Part shown: piece by piece, positions 1 through 8,438 of the stretch
How positions within the stretch are numbered: the stretch's first letter is position 1
Layout: every line of letters begins with the position of its first letter
Source: Gallibacterium genomosp. 3
Lineage (GTDB): Bacteria; Pseudomonadota; Gammaproteobacteria; Enterobacterales; Pasteurellaceae
Assembly (NCBI RefSeq): GCF_001678475.1
Contig: NZ_JTJR01000001.1
Location: 1 to 64,000, forward strand
Direction: 5' to 3'
Length of the DNA stretch: 64,000 nt
The notes under the pieces: model-generated
Seen by the model: only the letters and a program-made list of their open reading frames with translations
Told to the model about the DNA's origin: nothing
The model's database searches: none
Made by a program: the position numbers and the translations under genes

Positions 1-58
1 AGAAAAAGAAAAGAACAAAGAACAAGATAGAGCAAAAAAGCAAGGAATAAAAAGAATT

Positions 59-177
59 ATCCTGGCGGCGAGAGTGCAATAGATCCACCTGAATCCATGC
101 CGAACTCAGAAGTGAAATGTTGTTACGCCGATGGTAGTGTGGGGATTTCCCATGTGAGAGTAGGTCACTGCCAGGTT
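59..177 (+). rRNA. rrf: 5S ribosomal RNA
   Basis: About 119 bases with the typical gammaproteobacterial 5S pattern: CCTGGCGGC at the 5' end pairs with GCCAGG at the 3' end, and the conserved internal blocks CCATGCCGAACTCAGAAGTG and CGCCGATGGTAGTGTGGGG are present. It is the last gene of an rRNA operon whose 16S and 23S genes lie left of the window; bases 1-58 are an A-rich 23S-5S spacer. Exact ends are estimated from the terminal helix. Confidence 0.95.
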
Positions 178-193
178 TGAATAAGAAAGAAGG

Positions 194-223
194 ACGCTAA
201 CCAAGAGGTTAGCGTTTTTTTTT
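194..223 (+). terminator. Intrinsic terminator of the rRNA operon
   Basis: ACGCTAACC and GGTTAGCGT form a perfect stem with a 4-base AAGA loop, followed by a run of T. It lies directly after the 5S gene and ends the ribosomal operon. Confidence 0.92.
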
Positions 224-547
224 GCAGAAAATTTATTATCGGTGTTCATCATGCCACCTGAATGATATGTGAAGCTAGGTCTTTATCGAATAGTAGAAAA
301 AAACATATGTTTCACGTGCAATTTGTCATTATCTTATTTTGCATTATTACTTCACCCCTTATCAGTTAAGTTATTTAGTTGTCCTTATTAACATTAATGT
401 CAGTTTTTTGTCTGATAATTGTCATGGTTAAACCTTTTATAAAGTGAGAATATCGATAGTGCGTTAAATTTAATTTATGGTGTTCGCTTATTTTTAACGT
501 TTTATTTATGATGTGATATGAATTTTATTAATAAGAGGTTTCTATGT
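224..547. other. AT-rich intergenic region without a recognised gene
   Basis: About 320 bases between the rRNA terminator and the first protein gene. I see no tRNA, no ORF with a good ribosome binding site and no clear sigma-70 promoter with correct spacing. The promoter of the following regulator gene is presumably here. Confidence 0.5.
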
Positions 548-1003
548 ATGAATTCTGTCAAGATTTTGCGAGAAAAAAATGGCTGGACTCAAGAGACATT
601 AGCGGAACTAACAGGGTTATCTATACGTACAATCTATCGAGTGGAAAAGGGAGATTGTGTTGGTTTGGAAACTTGGGCAGCTTTAGCCGCAGTATTTCAG
701 GTCAGTATTACGACTCTACAACAACCACCAGTGGAAGATGAGGTACACTCTATGATTACACCTGAAATAAAAACAGCATTAAAGAAAGTACGCCGAATAA
801 GAGATTTTTATATTCAATTGAGTATTTATGTTGTTATAAACCTTTTGCTATTTCTAATTAATTTAATAGTAACACCAGATTATTGGTGGGTAATTTGGGT
901 TATTGTTGGATGGGGAATAGGTATATTGATTAAAGCTTTTCGTATATGGGTAGTTCCTATGTGGTTTGATGATGAGTGGGAGAGGGAAAAAGTTGAACAA
1001 TAG
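548..1003 (+). CDS. XRE-type helix-turn-helix protein with C-terminal 2TM domain
   Basis: A 151-residue protein in two parts. The N-terminal half is an XRE/Cro-like DNA-binding domain (MNSVKILREKNGWTQETLAE, then the recognition helix region LSIRTIYRVEKG). The C-terminal half has two hydrophobic helices separated by a short PDYWW turn, matching the small 2TM domain often fused to such regulators. It probably acts as a membrane-tethered transcription factor; its targets are unknown. An in-frame ATG lies 10 codons upstream at 518, but the only good ribosome binding site (AGAGG, 534-538) is 9 bases before the ATG at 548, so I choose that start. The gene stands alone, followed by a hairpin terminator. 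Confidence 0.75.
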   Translation: MNSVKILREKNGWTQETLAELTGLSIRTIYRVEKGDCVGLETWAALAAVFQVSITTLQQPPVEDEVHSMITPEIKTALKKVRRIRDFYIQLSIYVVINLLLFLINLIVTPDYWWVIWVIVGWGIGILIKAFRIWVVPMWFDDEWEREKVEQ

Positions 1004-1036
1004 CTAAATAAAAAATTATAAACATTTTCTTAATTA

Positions 1037-1068
1037 GGATGATCGTTTTAGCGATCATCTAATTTTTT
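1037..1068 (+). terminator. Intrinsic terminator after the HTH-2TM gene
   Basis: GATGATCG and CGATCATC form an 8-bp perfect stem, followed by TAATTTTTT. It separates the regulator gene from the metK promoter. Confidence 0.75.
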
Positions 1069-1115
1069 ATAAGAATATGAAATCATTAGATAACCGATAA
1101 TTAGCTAAAAAATAC

Positions 1116-1143
1116 TTGTCAAATGTAAAATAAACAGTATTAT
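1116..1143 (+). promoter_or_regulatory. Predicted sigma-70 promoter of metK
   Basis: TTGTCA (1116-1121) and TATTAT (1138-1143) are separated by 16 bases. The expected transcription start falls inside the Met boxes that follow immediately. Confidence 0.6.
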
Positions 1144-1167
1144 AGCCGTCTAGAAGTAAAAACATCT
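1144..1167 (+). promoter_or_regulatory. Three tandem MetJ operator boxes
   Basis: Three contiguous 8-mers, AGCCGTCT, AGAAGTAA and AAACATCT, match the Met box consensus AGACGTCT at 7, 5 and 6 of 8 positions. MetJ with S-adenosylmethionine binds tandem boxes of this kind, so metK is probably repressed by its own product. The position just downstream of the -10 hexamer suits repression. No metJ gene is in the window. Confidence 0.65.
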
Positions 1168-1254
1168 ATTTAATAACTTCTCTTTAATGTTTTCTACTTA
1201 TTTAAGATAAAGATAAATTGAAATTTACTACTTAAATTTTAATAAGGAATTTTT

Positions 1255-2403
1255 ATGTCAAAATATTTATTTACTTCAGAATCTGTTTCTGAAGGACATC
1301 CAGATAAAATTGCAGATCAGATTTCAGATGCAGTATTAGATGCTATTTTAGAACAAGATCCAAAAGCGCGTGTTGCTTGTGAAACTTATGTTAAAACTGG
1401 GATGGCTTTAATTGGTGGTGAAATTACTACATCTGCATGGGTTGATATTGAACACCTTGCTCGCCAAGTAATTTGTGATATTGGCTATACCTCGTCAGAA
1501 ATGGGATTTGATGGACATTCCTGTGCAGTATTAAATGGTATTGGTAAACAATCTTCGGATATTAATCAAGGCGTTGATAGAGAAAATCCTTTAGATCAAG
1601 GTGCTGGTGACCAAGGTATCATGTTTGGGTATGCAACGAATGAAACAGAAGTATTAATGCCGGCACCAATTACTTATGCTCACCGTTTAATGGAAAAGCA
1701 AGCTGAAGTCCGTCGTAGTGGTGCTTTACCTTGGCTACGTCCTGATGCAAAAAGCCAAATTACTTTTATCTATGAAAATGGCAAGATCCAAGGTATTGAT
1801 ACAGTTGTCCTTTCAAGTCAGCATGCAGATAGTGTTAGTGATAAAGATTTACGCGAAGGTATTATGGAAGAAATTATTAAACCAGTATTACCTGAGCAAT
1901 GGCTGTCAGCAAATACTAAATACTTTATCAATCCAACTGGTCGCTTTGTAATTGGTGGTCCGATGGGGGATTGTGGTTTAACAGGGCGTAAAATTATTGT
2001 TGATACTTATGGTGGTGCAGCTCGTCATGGCGGTGGAGCATTTTCGGGTAAAGATCCATCAAAAGTGGATCGTTCTGCGGCATATGCAGCTCGTTATGTT
2101 GCAAAAAATATCGTTGCAGCAGGTTTAGCTGATCGTTGTGAAATTCAATTATCCTATGCGATTGGTGTTGCAGAGCCAACTTCTATTATGATTGAAACTT
2201 TTGGTACAGGTAAAGTTGATAATGAAGTATTGGTTAATGCTGTACGTGAACATTTTGATTTACGTCCGTATGGTTTAATCAAAATGTTAGATCTTATTCA
2301 GCCAATTTATCGCCAGACTGCTGCATATGGTCACTTTGGACGTGAACAATTCCCTTGGGAACGCACGGATAAAGTCAATTTATTATGTAGTTATTTAAAA
2401 TAA
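1255..2403 (+). CDS. metK: S-adenosylmethionine synthetase
   Basis: A 382-residue enzyme that makes S-adenosylmethionine from methionine and ATP in the cytoplasm. Family landmarks are all visible: the N-terminal [10 protein letters not shown] segment that binds ATP and metal, the [12 protein letters not shown] signature in the first third, and the glycine-rich GGGAFSGKD loop. Length is normal for the family. The start ATG follows AATAAGGAA. The gene is monocistronic, has a predicted promoter with three tandem Met boxes about 90-110 bases upstream, and ends at a strong hairpin shared with the convergent yhbY. Identification is secure. Confidence 0.98.
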   Translation: MSKYLFTSESVSEGHPDKIADQISDAVLDAILEQDPKARVACETYVKTGMALIGGEITTSAWVDIEHLARQVICDIGYTSSEMGFDGHSCAVLNGIGKQSSDINQGVDRENPLDQGAGDQGIMFGYATNETEVLMPAPITYAHRLMEKQAEVRRSGALPWLRPDAKSQITFIYENGKIQGIDTVVLSSQHADSVSDKDLREGIMEEIIKPVLPEQWLSANTKYFINPTGRFVIGGPMGDCGLTGRKIIVDTYGGAARHGGGAFSGKDPSKVDRSAAYAARYVAKNIVAAGLADRCEIQLSYAIGVAEPTSIMIETFGTGKVDNEVLVNAVREHFDLRPYGLIKMLDLIQPIYRQTAAYGHFGREQFPWERTDKVNLLCSYLK

Positions 2404-2425
2404 GCAATAAGTTTATTTAAAGTAA

Positions 2426-2466
2426 AAAGCTTCTTATTCCTGTAGGTTTAAGAAGCTTTCTTTTTT
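2426..2466. terminator. Bidirectional terminator between metK and yhbY
   Basis: An 11-bp perfect stem (AAAGCTTCTTA with TAAGAAGCTTT) around a 12-base loop. It is followed by CTTTTTT on the plus strand and by TTTTTACT on the minus strand, so it can stop both converging genes. Confidence 0.9.
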
Positions 2467-2478
2467 GGATATATAAAA

Positions 2479-2781
2479 TTATTTTTTCGGTAGGATGATT
2501 GTGGGTTCATCACTTGGACGGTAAAGCACCAAAATATGGCCAATGCGTTGTACTGCGCAAGCCCCCGTTTCACGAACAATAGCTGCAGTGACGAGTTCTT
2601 TATCATCGCGTTCAACACCAGAAATTTTTACTTTAATTAGTTCATGGTGACTTAAGGCATTATCAATTTCAGCAATAACACCTTCAGTTAAACCATTTCC
2701 ACCTAAAAGTACTACTGGGTTTAAGTGATGTGCTAATCCTTTTAAGTATTGTTTTTGTTTAGTTGAAAGAGTCAATGACAT
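2479..2781 (-). CDS. yhbY: Ribosome-associated RNA-binding protein YhbY (CRM domain)
   Basis: A 100-residue single-domain protein of the CRS1/YhbY (CRM) family, which binds pre-50S ribosomal particles. It begins with a typical basic stretch (TKQKQYLKGLAHHLNPVVLL), followed by the GGNGLT turn equivalent to the GxxG RNA-binding loop, and has the usual family length. The start ATG follows AAAGGATCC. It is divergent from rlmE-ftsH, the same arrangement as in E. coli, and converges on metK. Confidence 0.93.
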   Translation of the reverse strand: MSLTLSTKQKQYLKGLAHHLNPVVLLGGNGLTEGVIAEIDNALSHHELIKVKISGVERDDKELVTAAIVRETGACAVQRIGHILVLYRPSDEPTIILPKK

Positions 2782-3019
2782 AAGGATCCTTTAAGTAATA
2801 TCTAAAAACGTATTATTCTAAACATTTATCGAAAAAATAGAAAGAAAATCCCGTAAAATTACTGGATTGACATCTTATTAGACAAGAATTAGATATAATT
2901 GTATTACCTATTATTGTATTCGTTGAATTTACATCACTTTACCTTGAAATTTAGGTAACAATCATCATATAGTATCGGTATTTTTTGATATCAAAGTAAA
3001 CATTTTAATTTTAGTAGTT

Positions 3020-3649
3020 ATGGGTAAGAAAAAACGTTCTGCTAGCTCTACTCGTTGGCTCAACGAACATTTCAAAGATAAATTTGTTCAGCAAGCTCAC
3101 AAACAAAAATTACGTTCAAGAGCTTATTTCAAATTAGATGAAATCCAAAAAACAGATAAGTTATTTAAACCAAATATGACAGTGGTTGATTTGGGAGCAG
3201 CACCTGGTGGTTGGTCACAATATGTTGTTACTCAAATTGGGCAGAAAGGGCGAGTCATTGCGTGTGATATTTTGGATATGGATCCAATTGTTGGTGTTGA
3301 TTTTTTACAAGGTGATTTCCGTGAGGAAAAGGTGTTGAATGCACTACTTGAAAAAATTGGCGAGAGTAAAGTTGATGTTGTGATGTCTGATATGGCACCT
3401 AATTTTAGTGGTATGCCTTCGGTAGATATCCCTCGTGCAATGTATCTTGTTGAATTAGCTTTGGATATGTGTAAGCAAGTGCTTGCTACACGTGGAAGTT
3501 TTGTGGTGAAAGTGTTTCAAGGAGAAGGATTTGATGAATATCTACGAGAAATTCGCTCATTGTTTACCAATGTGAAAGTTCGAAAACCAGAGGCGTCTAG
3601 AGATCGTTCTCGGGAAGTATATATTGTTGCGACAGGTTATAAGCTTTAA
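3020..3649 (+). CDS. rlmE: 23S rRNA 2'-O-ribose U2552 methyltransferase
   Basis: A 209-residue SAM-dependent methyltransferase (formerly FtsJ/RrmJ) that methylates U2552 in the 23S A-loop late in 50S assembly. The sequence is nearly collinear with E. coli Rlm[12 protein letters not shown] carries the catalytic lysine K38, [11 protein letters not shown] is the SAM-binding motif I, MSDMAPN carries the catalytic aspartate and [13 protein letters not shown] the second lysine. No strong Shine-Dalgarno precedes the ATG at 3020. It is the first gene of the rlmE-ftsH unit, with ftsH starting 51 bases downstream. Confidence 0.97.
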   Translation: MGKKKRSASSTRWLNEHFKDKFVQQAHKQKLRSRAYFKLDEIQKTDKLFKPNMTVVDLGAAPGGWSQYVVTQIGQKGRVIACDILDMDPIVGVDFLQGDFREEKVLNALLEKIGESKVDVVMSDMAPNFSGMPSVDIPRAMYLVELALDMCKQVLATRGSFVVKVFQGEGFDEYLREIRSLFTNVKVRKPEASRDRSREVYIVATGYKL

Positions 3650-3700
3650 CCACTACTGCTAACTAGTTTTTTAACCAAACCAAAAGGACGAGGATTTACC

Positions 3701-5626
3701 TTGAAAAATAATAATATGCTTAAAAATATCATGCTTTGGAGTGTTGTAGCTGTTGTTCTGATGACAGTTTTCCAAGGCTTTTCTAGTAGTTCACGAGATT
3801 CGATGGACTATTCTACTTTTATTACTGATATTGGTAATAATCAAATATCTGAAACTGTCTTTGATGGTAATGAGATTACTGTAACCAAAAAAAATGGTGA
3901 TAAATATCAAACAGTAATGCCACTATATGATGATAAGGTACTGGACGATTTATTAAAGAAAGATGTTAAAGTGTCTGGTACACCGCCTGAAAAACGTGGA
4001 TTATTTGCACAAATTTTGATTTCGTGGTTCCCAATGTTACTGTTGATTGGGGTTTGGATCTTCTTTATGCGTCAGATGCAAGGCGGCGGTGGCGGCGGTG
4101 CCCTCAAATTTGGTAAAAGCCGTGCCAGAATGATGACCCAAGAACAAATTAAAACAACTTTTGCTGATGTGGCTGGATGTGATGAAGCAAAAGAAGAGGT
4201 TGGAGAGATTGTTGATTTCTTGAGAGATCCAAGTAAATTCCAAAAATTAGGTGGGAAAATTCCAAAAGGTATCTTAATGGTAGGGCCTCCAGGAACAGGG
4301 AAAACTTTATTAGCAAAAGCAATCGCTGGTGAGGCTAAAGTTCCTTTCTTTACCATTTCAGGTTCTGATTTCGTAGAAATGTTTGTTGGAGTTGGTGCTT
4401 CTCGTGTGCGCGATATGTTTGAGCAAGCAAAAAAAGCAGCACCTTGCTTAATCTTCATTGATGAAATTGATGCTGTTGGTCGCCAACGGGGTGCTGGTTT
4501 AGGTGGTGGTCATGATGAACGTGAACAAACTCTAAACCAAATGTTAGTTGAAATGGATGGTTTTGAAGGAAATGAAGGGGTAATTGTTATTGCTGCAACT
4601 AACCGTCCTGATGTATTAGACCCAGCATTAACTCGGCCAGGTCGTTTCGACCGCCAAGTCGTTGTAGGCTTGCCAGATGTACGTGGCCGTGAACAAATTT
4701 TAAAAGTGCATATGCGTAAAATCCCAATGGGTAACGATGTAGATCCAATGACGATTGCTCGTGGTACTCCAGGATATTCAGGTGCGGATCTTGCTAACTT
4801 AGTGAATGAAGCCGCATTATTCGCAGCACGCACAAATAAACGTTTGGTTACTATGATCGAATTTGAGAAAGCAAAAGATAAGATCAATATGGGGCCAGAA
4901 CGTCGTACGATGATGATGACGGATAAACAAAAGGAATCAACTGCTTATCATGAAGCGGGCCATGCTATTGTTGGTTATTTAGTGCCAGAACATGATCCTG
5001 TACATAAAGTTACGATCATTCCACGTGGTCGTGCTTTAGGGGTGACTTTCTTCTTACCTGAAGGAGATCAAATTAGCATTAGTCAAAAACAATTAGAAAG
5101 TAAACTTTCTACTTTATATGCGGGTCGTATTGCAGAAGAATTGATTTATGGTGACGAGAATGTTTCAACTGGTGCATCTAATGATATTCAAGTGGCAACG
5201 AATATTGCTCGTAAGATGGTAACTGAGTGGGGATTTTCAAGTAAATTAGGGCCCATTTTATATGCAGAAAATGAAGGTGAAGTTTTCTTAGGCCGTTCAA
5301 TGGCAAAAGCGAAACATATGTCTGATGAAACTGCGCATACAATTGATGAAGAAGTGCGTGATATTGTATCTCGTAATTATCAACGAGCAAGACAGCTATT
5401 AATTGATAATATGGATATTTTACATGCAATGAAAGATGCATTAGTGAAATATGAAACGATTGATGAACCTCAAATTAAGCAATTAATGGAACGTCAAGAA
5501 GTGACCCCACCAGCAGGATGGGTTGAAAAAACTAAACCTAACCAAAATTCAGAGAAAAAAGATAAAACAGATGAAGAAGTAAAAGAAACTTCAGAATCTA
5601 AAGATGATGATTCTCAAGAAGCATAG
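3701..5626 (+). CDS. ftsH: ATP-dependent zinc metalloprotease FtsH
   Basis: A 641-residue inner-membrane AAA+ protease that degrades misassembled membrane proteins and regulatory proteins such as LpxC. Visible parts in order: a first transmembrane helix near residues 9-27, a periplasmic domain, a second helix near 105-124, a glycine-rich linker, Walker A GPPGTGKT at 195-202, the Walker B segment ending [13 protein letters not shown], and the zinc motif HEAGH at 417-421. The C-terminal tail is acidic and lysine-rich. The start is TTG: GAGGA lies 6 bases upstream of it, whereas the first ATG, five codons later, has no site of its own. It lies directly downstream of rlmE and ends at a bidirectional terminator. 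Confidence 0.97.
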   Translation: MKNNNMLKNIMLWSVVAVVLMTVFQGFSSSSRDSMDYSTFITDIGNNQISETVFDGNEITVTKKNGDKYQTVMPLYDDKVLDDLLKKDVKVSGTPPEKRGLFAQILISWFPMLLLIGVWIFFMRQMQGGGGGGALKFGKSRARMMTQEQIKTTFADVAGCDEAKEEVGEIVDFLRDPSKFQKLGGKIPKGILMVGPPGTGKTLLAKAIAGEAKVPFFTISGSDFVEMFVGVGASRVRDMFEQAKKAAPCLIFIDEIDAVGRQRGAGLGGGHDEREQTLNQMLVEMDGFEGNEGVIVIAATNRPDVLDPALTRPGRFDRQVVVGLPDVRGREQILKVHMRKIPMGNDVDPMTIARGTPGYSGADLANLVNEAALFAARTNKRLVTMIEFEKAKDKINMGPERRTMMMTDKQKESTAYHEAGHAIVGYLVPEHDPVHKVTIIPRGRALGVTFFLPEGDQISISQKQLESKLSTLYAGRIAEELIYGDENVSTGASNDIQVATNIARKMVTEWGFSSKLGPILYAENEGEVFLGRSMAKAKHMSDETAHTIDEEVRDIVSRNYQRARQLLIDNMDILHAMKDALVKYETIDEPQIKQLMERQEVTPPAGWVEKTKPNQNSEKKDKTDEEVKETSESKDDDSQEA

Positions 5627-5646
5627 TTAGTGAAAGTATAAAATAG

Positions 5647-5673
5647 AAATGGGGCTTGGTAGCCCCATTTTTA
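5647..5673. terminator. Bidirectional terminator between ftsH and the XRE regulator
   Basis: AAATGGGGCT and AGCCCCATTT form a 10-bp stem with a TGGT loop and flanking T/A runs on both sides. It slightly overlaps the stop codon of the convergent regulator gene. Confidence 0.88.
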
Positions 5674-6015
5674 TTGTTGTTTCCATTGTAAAATATTTTC
5701 GATAATATCGAGCAGTTTATCCCTGTCTTCTTTGTTTAATTGAGCAAGCTTTTTAGCTAATCTATATTCTTGATCTTCTAATCGTTCACTATTTTCAACG
5801 AGTAAATCAGCTACGTTGCAACCAAAAATCTCAGCAAACTCAAATAGCCTGATGACATTTAGTACGATTGTCCCTCGTTCCATTCTAGAGATAGCATCAT
5901 TACTTACCTCGATAATTTCAGCTAATTGAGATTGTGATAAATTTGCTGCTTTTCGATATTTAGCAATGGCTTTTCCAATAGATTTTGCAATATCTGAATT
6001 ATTTTTCGAAACCAT
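5671..6015 (-). CDS. XRE-family helix-turn-helix transcriptional regulator
   Basis: About 114 residues. The N-terminal 65 residues form a Cro/cI-type domain (AIAKYRKAANLSQSQLAEII, then VSNDAISRMERG), followed by a short helical tail rich in charged residues that may mediate dimerisation. I start it at the ATG at 6015, preceded by GGAGGT on the minus strand; a TTG 8 codons upstream is possible but has no ribosome binding site. It is divergent from a small membrane protein gene with about 186 bases between their starts, so it probably regulates itself and that neighbour. Its function is otherwise unknown. Small regulators of this shape are common in mobile or accessory modules. Confidence 0.78.
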   Translation of the reverse strand: MVSKNNSDIAKSIGKAIAKYRKAANLSQSQLAEIIEVSNDAISRMERGTIVLNVIRLFEFAEIFGCNVADLLVENSERLEDQEYRLAKKLAQLNKEDRDKLLDIIENILQWKQQ

Positions 6016-6136
6016 ATGACCTCCGAAAATAACTATCAAACATTACTTTATGAAAAAGAAGAGAATAAAATTCTTTATTATGAGAGTTTTATGTCTAATA
6101 TGAAAGAAAGTTTATTTTGATTGATAAGATCTCTTT

Positions 6137-6165
6137 TTGACAGGGGGTAATCATCAAACTAAACT
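6137..6165 (+). promoter_or_regulatory. Predicted promoter of the small membrane protein gene
   Basis: A perfect -35 TTGACA (6137-6142) and TAAACT (6160-6165) with 17-base spacing, 37 bases before the start codon. ATCAA and TTGAT half-sites around the -10 hexamer (6153-6169) form a short inverted repeat that could be an operator for the divergent regulator. The operator is inference. Confidence 0.5.
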
Positions 6166-6201
6166 TGATTTATCAGCATAAAAAAGAGATGGAGGATAAT
6201 G

Positions 6202-6594
6202 ATGTCATTTATTAGTAAAACGTTTGGTGGGTTGAATAAAAGCTATTATTTAAGGCATTTATTTTTTGGTTTTATTTTATATACTTTAATGTGTGGATTA
6301 CTGCTACAAGCAAGTAAAGGGGCTATTGATAGTAAATTAATTACAGCAGTATTAATGCTGACCGTATTACTTCTGTTATATCCTTACTCTCGTTTTGTGT
6401 ATGAGTCTATTGTGGATTTTATCTTGGGTGATCATATCTTTTTTGTGAATCCTATTTTATTATTGATGGTAAAGTTTATGACGATGGCGCTTTGCTTCGG
6501 ATTTAGTTGGATTATTGCACCTATTGGATTGATTTATCTCTATTTTTATCATTCAAAACAAGAAAAGCTGATAAGAGAAGATACCAGAGAATAA
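6202..6594 (+). CDS. Small integral membrane protein, function unknown
   Basis: About 130 residues with roughly four hydrophobic segments: near HLFFGFILYTLMCGLLL, TAVLMLTVLLLLYP, ILLLMVKFMTMALCFGF and IIAPIGLIYLYFY. They end in a charged tail (SKQEKLIREDTRE), so it is a polytopic inner-membrane protein. I do not recognise the family. Of two adjacent ATG codons, the one at 6202 is 6 bases after GGAGG and is preferred over 6199. It is divergent from an XRE regulator, and the pair looks like a regulator/effector module. A bacteriocin-immunity or stress membrane role would be speculation. It ends at a strong terminator. Confidence 0.7.
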   Translation: MSFISKTFGGLNKSYYLRHLFFGFILYTLMCGLLLQASKGAIDSKLITAVLMLTVLLLLYPYSRFVYESIVDFILGDHIFFVNPILLLMVKFMTMALCFGFSWIIAPIGLIYLYFYHSKQEKLIREDTRE

Positions 6595-6598
6595 AGAG

Positions 6599-6630
6599 AA
6601 AGTGGCAAAATTTAGTTTTTGCCACTTTTT
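6599..6630. terminator. Bidirectional terminator between membrane protein gene and ydfG
   Basis: AAAGTGGCAAAA pairs with TTTTGCCACTTT over 12 bp around a short loop, with T runs on the plus strand and TTCTC on the minus strand. It ends the plus-strand gene and probably the convergent ydfG. Confidence 0.88.
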
Positions 6631-6639
6631 TGATCATAA

Positions 6640-7389
6640 TTAACTATTTTTAGCCACTTTTAAAGGTGAAAAACTTTGAGCAACAGGCATAATTTCAATT
6701 GAATTTATATTGACGTGAGCTGGCTGCTGATAAATCCATAGAATGGTATTGGCAATATCTTCAGGTTGGATATATTGAATACCCTCATAAACTTTAGCTG
6801 CTCGTTCATCATCACCTTTAAATCGGACATTTGAAAATTCTGTGCCACCACATAAGCCTGGTTCAACATTAGATACACGAATTGCGGTACCAGATAAATC
6901 AGCTCGAAGATTTAAACTGAATTGTTTCACAAAGGCTTTAGTTGCACCATACACATTACCACCTGGATAAGGGTAAGTCCCCGCGATAGAACCTAAATTA
7001 ATGATTGTACCTTGGTTACGTTCAACCATCTGTGGTAACACTTGACGAGTTAAATAAATTAGGCCAAGAATATTAGTATCAATCATTGTTTTCCAGTCAG
7101 AAAAATGGGTTTGATGAGCTGGCTCAAGTCCTAAGGCTAAGCCTGCATTATTGACTAAAAGCTCAATATTTTTCCATTCATCTGGCAAAGAAGATAATCC
7201 AGCATCAATTGATTGTTGATCAGCAACATCCATGACTAATGGATAGAAATTATTTCCCAATTCTTGTTGTAGTTGTTGTAATTTTTCTAAACGACGCGCT
7301 GCACCAATTACTTTGTAACCTGCTTTAACAAAAGCACGACAGGTTGCAGCACCAAATCCCGCTGATGCACCAGTAATTAAAATACTCAT
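6640..7389 (-). CDS. ydfG: NADP-dependent 3-hydroxy acid dehydrogenase (SDR family, YdfG-like)
   Basis: A 249-residue classical short-chain dehydrogenase. The cofactor loop TGASAGFG is at the N-terminus, NNAG and the catalytic Ser (GSIAG) and Tyr-Lys (YGATK) are in place, and the C-terminal segments EPGLCGGTEFSNVRFKGD and PAHVNIN are diagnostic of E. coli YdfG. That enzyme oxidises L-allo-threonine, serine and 3-hydroxy acids and reduces malonic semialdehyde. AARR after the second strand suggests NADP preference. Two ATG codons are adjacent; the one at 7389 is 6 bases after GGAGG and is preferred. It lies just downstream of mtgA on the same strand, with its own ribosome binding site. Confidence 0.92.
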   Translation of the reverse strand: MSILITGASAGFGAATCRAFVKAGYKVIGAARRLEKLQQLQQELGNNFYPLVMDVADQQSIDAGLSSLPDEWKNIELLVNNAGLALGLEPAHQTHFSDWKTMIDTNILGLIYLTRQVLPQMVERNQGTIINLGSIAGTYPYPGGNVYGATKAFVKQFSLNLRADLSGTAIRVSNVEPGLCGGTEFSNVRFKGDDERAAKVYEGIQYIQPEDIANTILWIYQQPAHVNINSIEIMPVAQSFSPLKVAKNS

Positions 7390-7408
7390 CATTTTCCTCC
7401 TTTTAAGG

Positions 7409-8119
7409 TTAATTTAGTTGTTGTAAATAACTATTCCCAAGTTGTTGCATTTGTCGCAAAATCCAATTTTGTCGAGATTGAACATAGGCAGAAGGGCGGT
7501 TAGCTTTATATAAAATAGGATTAGGTAATACAGCTGCAAGTAGAGCTGCTTGATAACGCGTTAATTTAGCAGCACTTTTTTTGAAATAATATTGGCTAGC
7601 CGCTTCTACCCCAAAAATTCCTGGCCCAAATTCGACAATATTGAGATAGACTTCTAGAATACGCCTTTTCGACCAAAAAATCTCTAAACTTAATGTAATT
7701 GGCACTTCTAGACCTTTTCGTATCCAACTACGATCTGACCACAAAAAGAGATTTTTTGCTGTTTGTTGTGAAATGGTAGAAGCTCCACGAGTACGTTTAG
7801 AAGATTGGTTATGTTTTAAAGCTTTTTCAATTGCGTCAATATCGAATCCCCAATGTTCTGGAAAACGCTGATCTTCTGCTGCAATAACAGCAAGCTGCAT
7901 CGCTGGCGAAATTTCATCAATACTTACCCAGTCATGCTGTGTGTGATAGTTGGAGTTAAACAGATTTTCCACTGTTTTTTGCAGCATATAAGTAGAATAA
8001 GGGATAGGAATAAAACGTAGTAAAACAATGCTACAAAAAAACACGCCGATAAGTATCAAACAATATTTGGCTAAACGTGAATAACAACGTTGTGAGCATA
8101 AATGTTTAATCTTTAACAT
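7409..8119 (-). CDS. mtgA: Monofunctional biosynthetic peptidoglycan transglycosylase
   Basis: A 236-residue single-pass inner-membrane enzyme of glycosyltransferase family 51 that polymerises lipid II into glycan strands. An N-terminal hydrophobic anchor lies near residues 19-40. The GT51 motifs follow: [12 protein letters not shown] with the catalytic glutamate, [36 protein letters not shown], and [11 protein letters not shown]. No transpeptidase domain follows, which separates it from bifunctional PBPs. Its start overlaps the 3' end of trpR by 14 bases, implying translational coupling, as in the trpR-mtgA pair of Haemophilus. Confidence 0.95.
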   Translation of the reverse strand: MLKIKHLCSQRCYSRLAKYCLILIGVFFCSIVLLRFIPIPYSTYMLQKTVENLFNSNYHTQHDWVSIDEISPAMQLAVIAAEDQRFPEHWGFDIDAIEKALKHNQSSKRTRGASTISQQTAKNLFLWSDRSWIRKGLEVPITLSLEIFWSKRRILEVYLNIVEFGPGIFGVEAASQYYFKKSAAKLTRYQAALLAAVLPNPILYKANRPSAYVQSRQNWILRQMQQLGNSYLQQLN

Positions 8120-8405
8120 TTAATTGTGTTTTTACCCATTGTAGAAAGTCGGAATCAATACTTTTAATTAAATTAGAACCACGTGTAATGGTTGCAACAC
8201 TAGTATTAAGATTTTGTTGGATCTCCCGTTGTGAAAGTTTTTTTTCTAATAGTTGTTTGATAATTTGTAGGCGTAAACCAAGAGAATCGCGTTCATCTGG
8301 TGTAAGTAACATCATTAACATTTCTTGTTCTTTGCCTTCTGCAAACCCATTTTTTAAGAAATCCAGGACTTGCTGCCACTGTTCTAAATCTCGACTAATA
8401 TACAT
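8106..8405 (-). CDS. trpR: Trp operon repressor
   Basis: A 99-residue all-helical repressor of the TrpR family that binds operators of trp genes when loaded with tryptophan. The helix-turn-helix is visible as [20 protein letters not shown], and the conserved [17 protein letters not shown] block precedes it. The length is slightly below E. coli TrpR (108). AAAGGAG on the minus strand precedes the ATG. It is co-transcribed with mtgA. A trp-operator-like palindrome lies about 18-33 bases upstream of the start, consistent with autoregulation. Confidence 0.93.
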   Translation of the reverse strand: MYISRDLEQWQQVLDFLKNGFAEGKEQEMLMMLLTPDERDSLGLRLQIIKQLLEKKLSQREIQQNLNTSVATITRGSNLIKSIDSDFLQWVKTQLNVKD

Positions 8406-8422
8406 AGTTTGCTCCTTTCACT

Positions 8423-8438
8423 TACTATTAAACTAGTA
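8423..8438 (-). promoter_or_regulatory. Candidate TrpR operator upstream of trpR
   Basis: On the minus strand TACTAGTTTAATAGTA resembles the trp operator core (half-site ACTAGTT), with TACTA arms matching perfectly and an imperfect centre. A TATACT -10-like hexamer overlaps it. The site runs into the last codons of slt, so the trpR promoter probably lies within the end of slt. Confidence 0.5.

Noticed and set aside
518-547. Earlier in-frame start for the HTH-2TM gene
   Set aside because: The only good ribosome binding site lies inside this segment and points to the ATG at 548.
2876-2900. TTGACA with a downstream TATAAT before rlmE
   Set aside because: The hexamers are about 21 bases apart, outside the range for a sigma-70 promoter, so I did not call it.
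4081-4101. GGC/GGT-rich tract in ftsH that looks like a simple repeat
   Set aside because: It encodes the glycine-rich linker normal for FtsH after the second membrane helix; no evidence of phase variation, since the codons are mixed and the frame is kept.
4072-4887. Minus-strand open frames of 125-128 codons inside ftsH
   Set aside because: They lie wholly within the strongly conserved ftsH gene, have no ribosome binding site and show no recognisable protein pattern; they are antisense shadows.
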